14,555 nt of DNA. It comes from Acidobacteriota bacterium. Its GTDB lineage: Bacteria; Acidobacteriota; Blastocatellia; RBC074. Positions 9,019-14,555 of the stretch are shown in pieces. Each line of letters starts with the position of its first letter. Position 1 is the stretch's first letter. A program made the position numbers and the translations under genes. Under the pieces are notes generated by a model. It did not search any database, was not told the origin of the DNA, and saw nothing but the letters and a program-made list of their open reading frames with translations. The DNA lies in NCBI GenBank assembly GCA_017991275.1, contig JAGNMH010000048.1, positions 1 through 14,555 on the forward strand, given 5' to 3'.

Positions 9019-9208
9019 ATATGGGCTTTATCAGCAGGCTGGCACACGCCCCTCACGACCGGTTGGCACAAATGGATCAGTCTGGCTTTACAGCAATCTT
9101 GCGATGTTTTAGTCTGCCCTCGCTCAACGCCCCTAAAAAAAATATTCCTCAGTTTTATTGCGAACTTTCATTCGAATGTGAGAAAAAGTCTTCATACAGA
9201 GTTGAGTT

Positions 9209-9847
9209 ATGAAACCTCTAGTTAATTTATCAAGCAATCCTTTCCGAAATAGACGGCTGTTCTGGCTGGTTATTTTGCTGCTTTTCCTGATTCCTGCATA
9301 CCTGATGATGGGTGTAGCGGGAACTGCTGAAAGGCTGAAGGGCGAAATCTCTGCTCAGGCAATGTTGGTGAAAGGCCTGGAAAGCCAAGTCAAAACTATT
9401 AAACCGGCGACGACCAACGTCAACATCTCTACTGAACAAAACAAGCAACTGGTTGTGGCAGGTGATTTGATCGCCCGCCGAGCTTTTTCGTGGGCGCAAC
9501 TGTTAAGCGATATTGAGCGCAGTTTGCCTGCTGGAGTTCGCGTGTTGCGTGTTGCGGTCAATCAAATCATGCCGAACGAGCGGGAAGAGGCATTCGATGG
9601 CAGCCTAAATGCAGCGACTTTGACTCTGACTGTGATCGGAAAAACCGGTCAGGATGTGACGACGATGATCAACCGCTTTCATGACAACGGGCGGTTCAAA
9701 GTCATTCCGATTAGCAGAAAAACGGTTGATGGGGTGGACGACATCGAATTTGAGTTGCAGGTTGAATACTTTCCCCCGAATACCGGCTCGAACGTGAATA
9801 CCGGCAACCAGATCGCCAGCACCAAAATGGGGGAGAAGAAGCAATGA
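9209..9847 (+). CDS. pilN: PilN-like inner-membrane assembly protein
   Basis: Bitopic inner-membrane protein of the type IV pilus / type II secretion alignment platform. A short cytoplasmic start carries VNLSSNPFRNRR (5-16), the PilM-contacting motif of the family. One membrane helix covers about 17-38 and a short coiled coil 40-65. FSWAQLLSDIERSLPAGVRVL (93-113) opens the ferredoxin-like periplasmic domain, which ends near 190; a low-complexity tail follows. The 212-residue length is normal. ATG 9209 has only a weak AGAG seven bases upstream. The gene overlaps the PilO-like gene by ATGA, so the two are translationally coupled. Known partners PilM (before) and the secretin PilQ (after) are not in the window. 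Whether it serves pili or secretion cannot be told from this gene alone. Confidence 0.83.
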   Translation: MKPLVNLSSNPFRNRRLFWLVILLLFLIPAYLMMGVAGTAERLKGEISAQAMLVKGLESQVKTIKPATTNVNISTEQNKQLVVAGDLIARRAFSWAQLLSDIERSLPAGVRVLRVAVNQIMPNEREEAFDGSLNAATLTLTVIGKTGQDVTTMINRFHDNGRFKVIPISRKTVDGVDDIEFELQVEYFPPNTGSNVNTGNQIASTKMGEKKQ

Positions 9848-10671
9848 ATTTGAACACTTCTGATCTTTCACCAAAGCTTCGAGAATTCTTCGGCCGACTG
9901 CGACTGAGTTTGTTTGAGATACTTGCTTTGGTTGCTGCTCTGGTTTTTGTTGTGGCGGCGATTTACTACTATGTTTCGAAAGTCCAACCGCTTAGCTCCG
10001 AACTGACTGTTTTGAAATCTCGCGAAGCGGAAATTCGCAGGCAGATTGAAAAAGCAAACACAGATGAAGCTAAACGCCAGAAACAAGCCGCAAACGCCGA
10101 AACGATCCTGGCCAGCCTGAAAAGCTTCGATCAGTATTTGAAACAGGACGAGCGCGGGATGACCGAAATCATCAACGAGGTTGATGCGCTCGGCAAAAAG
10201 TACGGTGTTCTGACTGGCGATTCGACTTACCGTGTAGCCGAAGCCGAACCTTTAGTGGATGAAAATGGCCAACCGGTTCAGCAAAAACCCGGTAGCAGAA
10301 ATACTGATGCCCAGAAAATTTATCCTGTTCTGGGGATTGATACGAATGTCATCGGTGAATATCCAAACCTGCGACGGTTCCTGTCCGATCTGGAACGCAG
10401 CAAGCAGTTTTTGGTCATCAACTCGCTGACTTTTCAGGGGGAATCTGACCGGGTTCGCCGCGAAGCTCAGAAATCAGGCAGTCAGAAGTTACAGTTGAGT
10501 GCGCCCGATGCCGTCCCGGTTTCGCTGAAGATCGAAATGGACACTTATTTCCAATCTCCGTACAAGAAAGAAACGAACAAACCGGTTGTCCAAACGTCAA
10601 ATAAGAAAGCTGAGGAAGACGTCGAGCCTGGGCAAGCTCCACAAAAAGCTTCGACGCTAAAGACTCAGTGA
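9844..10671 (+). CDS. pilO: PilO-like inner-membrane assembly protein
   Basis: Partner of the PilN-like protein in the inner-membrane complex; in known systems PilN and PilO form heterodimers through their coiled coils and ferredoxin-like domains. Here a short cytoplasmic start precedes a membrane helix at about 22-44, then a strongly charged coiled coil (50-95) and a globular region. YPVLGIDTNVIGEYPNLRRF (160-179) and LERSKQFLVINSLTF (173-187 onward) are the recognisable PilO pattern. The last 45 residues are polar and probably disordered. Length is 275, somewhat above the usual 200-220 because of the linker at about 120-155 and the tail. Its ATG lies in the pilN stop (ATGA), with GGGAGAAG in front as ribosome-binding site. 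Confidence 0.83.
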   Translation: MNLNTSDLSPKLREFFGRLRLSLFEILALVAALVFVVAAIYYYVSKVQPLSSELTVLKSREAEIRRQIEKANTDEAKRQKQAANAETILASLKSFDQYLKQDERGMTEIINEVDALGKKYGVLTGDSTYRVAEAEPLVDENGQPVQQKPGSRNTDAQKIYPVLGIDTNVIGEYPNLRRFLSDLERSKQFLVINSLTFQGESDRVRREAQKSGSQKLQLSAPDAVPVSLKIEMDTYFQSPYKKETNKPVVQTSNKKAEEDVEPGQAPQKASTLKTQ

Positions 10672-10748
10672 AAAGCAGCGGTCAGGACGCAGTGAGAGGA
10701 GTTTTAGGCAATCTCGAATTTGAAATCTGAGATTCCGGAATTAGCAAG
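10672..10748. other. Short intergenic gap with an AATCTC/GAGATT inverted repeat
   Basis: AATCTC (10710-10715) pairs with GAGATT (10729-10734) around a 13-base loop rich in AAATT/GAAAT words. No T-run follows, so termination is unlikely. GAGGAG with TTTTAGG (near 10696-10707) resembles GAGG with TTTTAGGG in front of the pseudopilin ATG at 11660, which may be a relic of a duplicated leader. It does not change the operon assignment. Confidence 0.35.
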
Positions 10749-11630
10749 ATGAGTCAAGAGAAAGCAGCAAACAAAGAGTCAGGTAAGTTTCCAATCGAGC
10801 CGCGTACAAAGATTCTGCTGGGCGTGTTGGTGGTGGTGCTTTTAATCACTGTTTACCTGCAATTTTTTTCAGGCGATGACCCCAAACCGGCATCGCCTCA
10901 GGCAGTAAATACCGGTGTTGCGGCAACACCGAGGCCATCGCCGTCGCCGCGTGTGCTGAATCCGAATGAGAAGCCGCTTCCGATCATTACACAGCCGTTG
11001 GAATTCGCGTGGTTTGGAAACAGAGCTTCAGGAGATGGAACTGGTCGGAACATTTTTATGTATCCGACACCTACTCCGCCGCCGACGCCAAGGCCACAAC
11101 CGCCACCACCGCCACAGCCAACGCCGCCGATTATGCTTTCTTCGGTAAATCCGCCAGGAGTGATTGGGCGAACGGGCGCATTTATGATGACGATTATGGG
11201 CGATAAAATTCCAGTTGACGCTCAGGCGTTTCTGGATGGACGACCGTACTCGACCAGATTCGTCAGTCAGAACAAAATAGAAGTACAAGTCCCGGCTGAG
11301 GCAATAAGAACCGGTGGAAATTTGGGTATTCAGGTTCGGAGCAAAAGCGAGGTTGCTTTGTATTCGAATTCGCTGTCGCTGAATGTGGCTGAGCCGCCAC
11401 CGCCGAATTATAAATACGTAGGATTGCTTTCCAACAGGAGCGGGGCAACCGCAGTACTGAAATCCCAAGCAGACGAAACCGAGGTTCACTCTGTCGTCAA
11501 AGGCGGGAAGTTCGGTACGCATTGGCGGGTAATCAGCATTTCACCCCAGCGAATCGAGGTGGAAGATACTAACTTCCCTCCACCTATCAAGATCATTCAC
11601 GTTATTAACTACACTGCTGAAAACAATTGA
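10749..11630 (+). CDS. PilP/GspC-like protein with a central IPT/TIG-like domain
   Basis: Predicted inner-membrane-anchored periplasmic protein taking the PilP (or GspC) place in the platform. A membrane helix lies at about 21-40. A flexible Pro/Ser segment leads to GTGRNIFMYP (97-106), which resembles the RNxF motif of GspC-like proteins. Next comes a polyproline hinge (106-127). Residues 128-215, with LSSVNPPGVIGRTG and a LDGRPYSTRFVSQNKIEVQVP core, have the look of an IPT/TIG immunoglobulin-like domain. The last 75 residues, beginning YKYVGLLSNRSGATAVL and including GTHWRVISISPQRIEVED, match the beta-barrel pattern of the PilP/GspC homology region, which contacts the secretin. Standard PilP has no TIG domain and is shorter. 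The start at 10749 lacks a strong ribosome-binding site. The function is by position and pattern, so moderate confidence. Confidence 0.65.
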   Translation: MSQEKAANKESGKFPIEPRTKILLGVLVVVLLITVYLQFFSGDDPKPASPQAVNTGVAATPRPSPSPRVLNPNEKPLPIITQPLEFAWFGNRASGDGTGRNIFMYPTPTPPPTPRPQPPPPPQPTPPIMLSSVNPPGVIGRTGAFMMTIMGDKIPVDAQAFLDGRPYSTRFVSQNKIEVQVPAEAIRTGGNLGIQVRSKSEVALYSNSLSLNVAEPPPPNYKYVGLLSNRSGATAVLKSQADETEVHSVVKGGKFGTHWRVISISPQRIEVEDTNFPPPIKIIHVINYTAENN

Positions 11631-11659
11631 AATTCCCCCATGGCAGCGAGGTTTTAGGG

Positions 11660-12547
11660 ATGAATTCGAGAAGACCAAAAAAGACTACACGACACTCCGA
11701 GCAGGGCTACGCGTTGATTGCGATTGTTGGCATTCTGATGTTTGCGCTGATTTTGACTACGGCAGCCGCCCCGATGATTAAGAGAGAATCCCAGCGCGAA
11801 AAAGAAGAAGAAATGCTATGGCGAGGCCAGCAGATTGCCGCTGCTATTCAAGCTTATGGCGGAATCTTGGCCGCCGCCAGCGGTAAAAAGCCCTTGACCA
11901 ATCTAAGACAGTTAGTGGAAGGTGAAGAGAAACCAGGGGCAGCAGGCGGGTTGAAAATTGGTAAGGTACGTTATTTGCGCCCTTCCGCGCTCTGCGATCC
12001 GTTGATGCCGTGTAAATTCCCGGAATCAAATTGGGGATTGGTTTATCCCACCGATGACATTATCAAAGAATTCCGCGCCGCCCTGGAAGCTGCAATGAGC
12101 AAGCTGCCGCTAAATTCTCCTGAGCGTAATCAATTGGCCTTTGCATTGGCCCAGTTGCCAGGCGGGACAGGGGGGCAACTTGCAAATAGTCAGCTTGGCG
12201 ATTTTGTCAACGATGGCAAAAACAAAGATTCGGATTCTGAGTCCGGCATAGGCCTAAAAACGCGACCAATCGCCGGTGTGGTCAGTCAGAAAACAGGTGA
12301 AATGTTCCGTAACTATTACGGTGTCGAAAAATACGAGAAAGCTCCATTCTTGCCCGGTGTTCCGGTTTTGGTAGGAGGAATCATTCCTCCTATCGGCTAT
12401 ACAAATGGAGTGGGGGCTAGCATAGCCGTCGGCAGGTGCCCAGACGGAGGCCCTATGGTGCTTGGAAGTTGTAATTATGGACGATTAAATCCGGGCCAGC
12501 TTTGTCGCGGCCCCAATGGGGAATCAGTTCCTTGCCCGGGAAGGTGA
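11660..12547 (+). CDS. Type II secretion / type IV pilus pseudopilin-like protein lacking Glu5
   Basis: Predicted prepilin-like protein of 295 residues. A basic leader ends SEQG (13-16), the usual prepilin-peptidase cut being after Gly16, with Y17 as the mature first residue and a hydrophobic helix at 17-38. Position +5 is alanine, not the conserved glutamate, a trait of GspK-type tip pseudopilins and of similar proteins in Acidobacteria. A charged helix follows (KRESQREKEEEMLWRGQQIA, 41-60). The globular part carries paired cysteines (LCDPLMPC near 111-118; four more in the last 35 residues), suggesting periplasmic disulfides. ATG 11660 is chosen because GAGG is eight bases upstream; the frame is also open to a TTG at 11627 overlapping the previous stop. 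It ends the operon 24 bases before an intrinsic terminator. Confidence 0.75.
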   Translation: MNSRRPKKTTRHSEQGYALIAIVGILMFALILTTAAAPMIKRESQREKEEEMLWRGQQIAAAIQAYGGILAAASGKKPLTNLRQLVEGEEKPGAAGGLKIGKVRYLRPSALCDPLMPCKFPESNWGLVYPTDDIIKEFRAALEAAMSKLPLNSPERNQLAFALAQLPGGTGGQLANSQLGDFVNDGKNKDSDSESGIGLKTRPIAGVVSQKTGEMFRNYYGVEKYEKAPFLPGVPVLVGGIIPPIGYTNGVGASIAVGRCPDGGPMVLGSCNYGRLNPGQLCRGPNGESVPCPGR

Positions 12548-12570
12548 TCTTTTCGATTCTTTCGGTCAGC

Positions 12571-12609
12571 AGCGCGGATAAATAGTGCAACTGTTTATCC
12601 GCGCTTTTT
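12571..12609 (+). terminator. Intrinsic (Rho-independent) terminator of the pilus-like operon
   Basis: AGCGCGGATAAA (12571-12582) pairs perfectly over 12 bp with TTTATCCGCGCT (12594-12605) across an 11-base loop and is followed by a T-run (12605-12609). It lies 24 bases after the pseudopilin stop and 47 bases before galE, so it separates the two transcription units. Confidence 0.92.
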
Positions 12610-12656
12610 CATGACGACGTTTATCAGGGAAGATTTTCAATGGAGATTTTCAGCAG

Positions 12657-13634
12657 ATGAAGGTTTTAGTCACAGGCGGAGCCGGTTACATAGGCAGCGT
12701 GGTCGTTGAGCGGCTACTAAAACACGGCCACGAAGCAGTTGTTTACGACAATCTGAGCAAAGGCCATCGCGTGGCCGTTGCACCCGAAGCCGTTTTTATC
12801 CAGGCCGATTTGGACGACGGCAACGCGCTTTTGCGAACGCTGGATGAAAACAAAATCGAAGCCGTCATACACATGGCTGCCGATTCCCTGGTCGGCGAGT
12901 CAATGACCGATCCGCTGAAATACTTCGGCAACAACACCGGCGGAGCGATGTCGCTGATTGGTGCCATGCTCAAAACCGGAGTCAAAAAAATCGTGCTTTC
13001 TTCAACGGCGGCGATTTATGGCGCGCCGCAAACGATGCCGATTACCGAAGAAACCCCGCAAAATCCAACCAATCCTTACGGCGAATCCAAGCTGATGATC
13101 GAAAAGATGCTGGGCTGGTGCGACGAAGCTTATGGCCTTCGCTCGGTCAGCCTGCGTTATTTCAATGCAGCGGGAGCCACAGAACGTTGCGGCGAAGATC
13201 ACAGGGCAGAAACTCATCTGATTCCGAACGTGCTAAAAGTCGCCGCCGGAAAAGCCGAGCACGTCAACGTCTTTGGCGAAGATTACCCGACGCCGGACGG
13301 AACCTGCATCCGCGATTACATTCACGTCATTGATCTGGCCGATGCTCACATTCTGGCTTTGAATGTGATGGAGCGTCGCAGCGAGGTTTACAACCTGGGA
13401 TACGGCAGCGGCTATTCGGTTGCTGAAGTCGTTGAAATGTCGCGTCAAATTACTGGCCGTCGAATTTCGACGGAATCCGCCCCGCGCAGAGCAGGCGATC
13501 CACCAGTTTTGATCGCCAGTCCTGACAAAATCATGCGCGATTTGGGCTGGAACCCTCGCCACAGTGAACTTGACAGAATTATTGAATCCGCTTGGCGCTG
13601 GCACTTGGCGCATCCCAGTGGTTATGAAAATTGA
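12657..13634 (+). CDS. galE: UDP-glucose 4-epimerase
   Basis: Cytoplasmic short-chain dehydrogenase-type enzyme that interconverts UDP-glucose and UDP-galactose (or the N-acetyl forms) with bound NAD. The NAD-binding GGAGYIG is at residues 7-13 with Asp31 at the end of the second strand. SSTAAIYG (115-122) carries the catalytic Ser/Thr (Thr117 aligned to Ser124 of the E. coli enzyme), and the catalytic YxxxK is Tyr141-Lys145 in NPYGESK. YNLGYGSGYSV and the RAGDPP segment near the C terminus are typical. The length of 325 is normal. GGAG 11 bases before the ATG is the likely ribosome-binding site. It stands after a terminator, so it starts a new unit, which it shares with rsmD by a one-base overlap. 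Confidence 0.95.
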   Translation: MKVLVTGGAGYIGSVVVERLLKHGHEAVVYDNLSKGHRVAVAPEAVFIQADLDDGNALLRTLDENKIEAVIHMAADSLVGESMTDPLKYFGNNTGGAMSLIGAMLKTGVKKIVLSSTAAIYGAPQTMPITEETPQNPTNPYGESKLMIEKMLGWCDEAYGLRSVSLRYFNAAGATERCGEDHRAETHLIPNVLKVAAGKAEHVNVFGEDYPTPDGTCIRDYIHVIDLADAHILALNVMERRSEVYNLGYGSGYSVAEVVEMSRQITGRRISTESAPRRAGDPPVLIASPDKIMRDLGWNPRHSELDRIIESAWRWHLAHPSGYEN

Positions 13635-14293
13635 TGAGAATTATCACCGGACAATACAAAGGCCGCCGATTGAAAACGCTCGAAGGAATGACTGTTCGCC
13701 CGACTTCCGACCGAATGCGCGAAAGGTTGTTTAACATTCTTGCTCCGCTTATCGAAGGCGCGCGCTTCGCAGATGTTTGTGCTGGCTCCGGAGCCGTCGG
13801 CATCGAAGCTTTGTCGCGCGGAGCGGCTCATGTGACTTTTATCGAATCTGCGCGCAAAGCGACTTCGATAATCAGCGAAAACCTGCGGCATTGCGGAATC
13901 ACCAAAGATTTCAAATTCATAGCGCGCGATGCCGTAGCCGCCATGAAATATCTGGCTTATGAAAAACAGCAGTTCGATATTATCTACTTCGACCCGCCCT
14001 ACGACTCGCCGATCTATTCACCTGTGTTGTGGCAAATCGCCAAGAATGATCTGCTGGCCGAAGACGGCATTGTCATAGTCGAACATCGCCGCCAATTACC
14101 GCTGGCTCCGAATTACGACGACTTGCGCCCATACCGCGAACTGCCGCAAGGCGAATCCGTGCTGACGTTTTTCCAAATGGAACGCCACTCTGGCGGAGAG
14201 ATTGAGAGTACCGAACAAACGGAAGATGTTATCGGTTGTTTAGCTGTCACTGCTCAGGAAGAGGCCAAAGAGATAGCGGAACAGACGGAATAA
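13634..14293 (+). CDS. rsmD: 16S rRNA (guanine(966)-N(2))-methyltransferase RsmD
   Basis: SAM-dependent enzyme that methylates N2 of G966 in 16S rRNA on the assembled small subunit. MRIITGQYKGRRL at the start and VRPTSDRMRERLFNIL (21-36) are the family's RNA-side motifs. Motif I, FADVCAGSGAVGIEALSRGA, is at 45-64, and the catalytic DPPYD of N2-guanine methyltransferases at 120-124. RsmD is about 180-200 residues in most bacteria; here an acidic 35-residue tail after residue 184 makes 219. The start is ATG 13634, which overlaps the galE stop as TGATG; an alternative TTG three bases earlier gives one extra residue only. The pairing with galE is not a known functional link. Confidence 0.95.
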   Translation: MRIITGQYKGRRLKTLEGMTVRPTSDRMRERLFNILAPLIEGARFADVCAGSGAVGIEALSRGAAHVTFIESARKATSIISENLRHCGITKDFKFIARDAVAAMKYLAYEKQQFDIIYFDPPYDSPIYSPVLWQIAKNDLLAEDGIVIVEHRRQLPLAPNYDDLRPYRELPQGESVLTFFQMERHSGGEIESTEQTEDVIGCLAVTAQEEAKEIAEQTE

Positions 14294-14555
14294 ACGGAAG
14301 TCTTCTTCCAGCAATTCTCATGTTTGGCGAATTGGAGAATGGCCAGAAGGCGTACCGTAGGTTGTCCAATCTGCGGAGTCTGACTTTGTGTAATTTTGGT
14401 GGCCCGGAAGCCATCTTCAGCCACGTCTCCGCAGGTTGGACAACCCATGCGGCTAAAGTTAAGCCGCCAACCTTCCGGTTCTTTGATTTCCCAATTGCTC
14501 GGAACTGGTAGTGATCTTGTAGCTCTCAAGAGAGAGAGCGAAAACTTTTCTTCTT
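14294..14555. other. Non-coding tail after rsmD
   Basis: Directly after the stop is a small perfect hairpin, GGAAG-TCTT-CTTCC (14296-14309). A CGGAAGTYCTTYT-like motif at this place also follows the mutase stop (3649 onward). The inverted-repeat element at 14355-14452 fills the middle. At 14522-14539 GCTCTC-AAGAGA-GAGAGC is a short stem before CT-rich sequence. Neither stem is followed by a clean T-run, so I name no terminator. Frames on either strand here are built from the repeat and are not credible genes. Confidence 0.5.
14355..14452. repeat. Inverted-repeat element, copy 2, after rsmD
   Basis: GGTTGTCCAATCTGCGGAG (14360-14378) pairs with CTCCGCAGGTTGGACAACC (14427-14445) over 19 bp with one G-T wobble; CCG (14355-14357) and CGG (14450-14452) may close the outside. 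An inner stem GTGGC/GCCAC (14400-14404, 14419-14423) and GAAG-CCAT-CTTC (14407-14418) lie near the right arm. It is related to 4672-4766: TGTCCA to the TAAT core is 28 bases in both, and GTAAT..T.GGT.GCC with AGC follows in both. This copy has six more bases between core and right arm. Confidence 0.8.

Larger units (their letters stand above)
8793..9208. other. Divergent 416-base intergenic region between recJ and the pilN-like operon
   Basis: No convincing gene lies here. It holds the recJ ribosome-binding site and possible promoter at its left end, poly-T runs (for example 8892-8899), the terminator-like hairpin at 8971-9018, two TGGCACA heptamers at 9040-9046 and 9064-9070, and an A-run at 9135-9142. 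The base composition is visibly more AT-rich than the flanking genes. A plus-strand frame of 63 codons, 9021-9212, overlaps the pilN-like start by ATGA, but has no ribosome-binding site. For a bacterial operon leader the stretch is long, so an untranslated regulatory RNA is possible. Confidence 0.6.

Noticed and set aside
9040..9075. Two TGGCACA heptamers as sigma-54 (-24) elements
   Set aside because: The GC of a -12 element is missing at the needed 10-base distance from GG in both cases, and no sigma-54 activator gene is seen.
8875..9225. 116-codon plus-strand frame across the recJ/pilN gap
   Set aside because: It starts at a TTG without a ribosome-binding site, runs through the terminator-like hairpin and its T-run, and overlaps the pilN-like start out of frame. 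Its product has no recognisable pattern.
11627..11659. TTG 11627 as the start of the pseudopilin
   Set aside because: It overlaps the previous stop and has no ribosome-binding site, whereas ATG 11660 has GAGG eight bases upstream and gives a prepilin leader of normal length.
14254..14529. 91-codon frames on both strands after rsmD (with CPTCG on the minus strand)
   Set aside because: They overlap the rsmD end and are mostly the inverted-repeat element read as protein. The CxxC comes from the repeat arm, and no ribosome-binding site is seen.

Overview
The window reads as a chromosomal segment of a free-living, moderate-GC bacterium, most probably an acidobacterium of the Blastocatellia type. 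This is inferred, not proven: the clues are the PilN-like 'VNLSSNPFRNRR' start, the 'QGYALIA' pseudopilin, the proline-rich RNIF/TIG/PilP-like protein and the secreted DUF1570-like peptidase with TPRs. I see no rRNA, tRNA, CRISPR array, transposase or phage gene. Ten complete protein genes on the plus strand and two on the minus strand fill almost everything; one partial minus-strand gene runs off the left edge.

Layout. (1) 1-328: the start of an unrecognised minus-strand gene and a divergent control region. (2) 329-6711, plus strand: NDP-sugar pyrophosphorylase, a 730-residue phosphohexomutase, a YvcK/CofD-like UDP-sugar-binding protein, and a secreted HExxH metallopeptidase with TPR repeats. 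The first three point to sugar-phosphate and sugar-nucleotide supply and control of carbon flow to the envelope. (3) 6715-8792, minus strand: recJ followed by a small Dabb-domain protein, convergent with the peptidase. (4) 8793-9208: a 416-base divergent gap with an orphan terminator-like hairpin. (5) 9209-12547, plus strand: a compact PilN/PilO/PilP-like plus pseudopilin operon, closed by a clear intrinsic terminator at 12571-12609. (6) 12657-14293, plus strand: galE and rsmD, overlapping by one base. (7) 14294-14555: non-coding, holding a dispersed repeat.

How the genes fit. Pyrophosphorylase, mutase and GalE are all steps that make activated sugars for glycans. The PilNOP-like set is the inner-membrane alignment platform of a type IV pilus or type II secretion-like machine, but here it has no pilM before it and no secretin gene after it; it ends with a class of pseudopilin lacking Glu5. 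RecJ and RsmD are housekeeping.

The least expected signals are non-coding. Two related inverted repeats of about 95-98 bp lie at 4672-4766 and 14355-14452; the first provides the last 13 codons and the stop of the yvcK-like gene. A 10-bp-phased array of AAGTC, switching to its reverse complement GACTT, lies at 1379-1449. A terminator-like hairpin with seven Ts stands in the leader of the pilus-like operon, with no plus-strand gene before it. Three annotated starts were moved from the longest reading frame on the evidence of ribosome-binding sites or overlaps: TTG 4792, ATG 11660 and ATG 13634.
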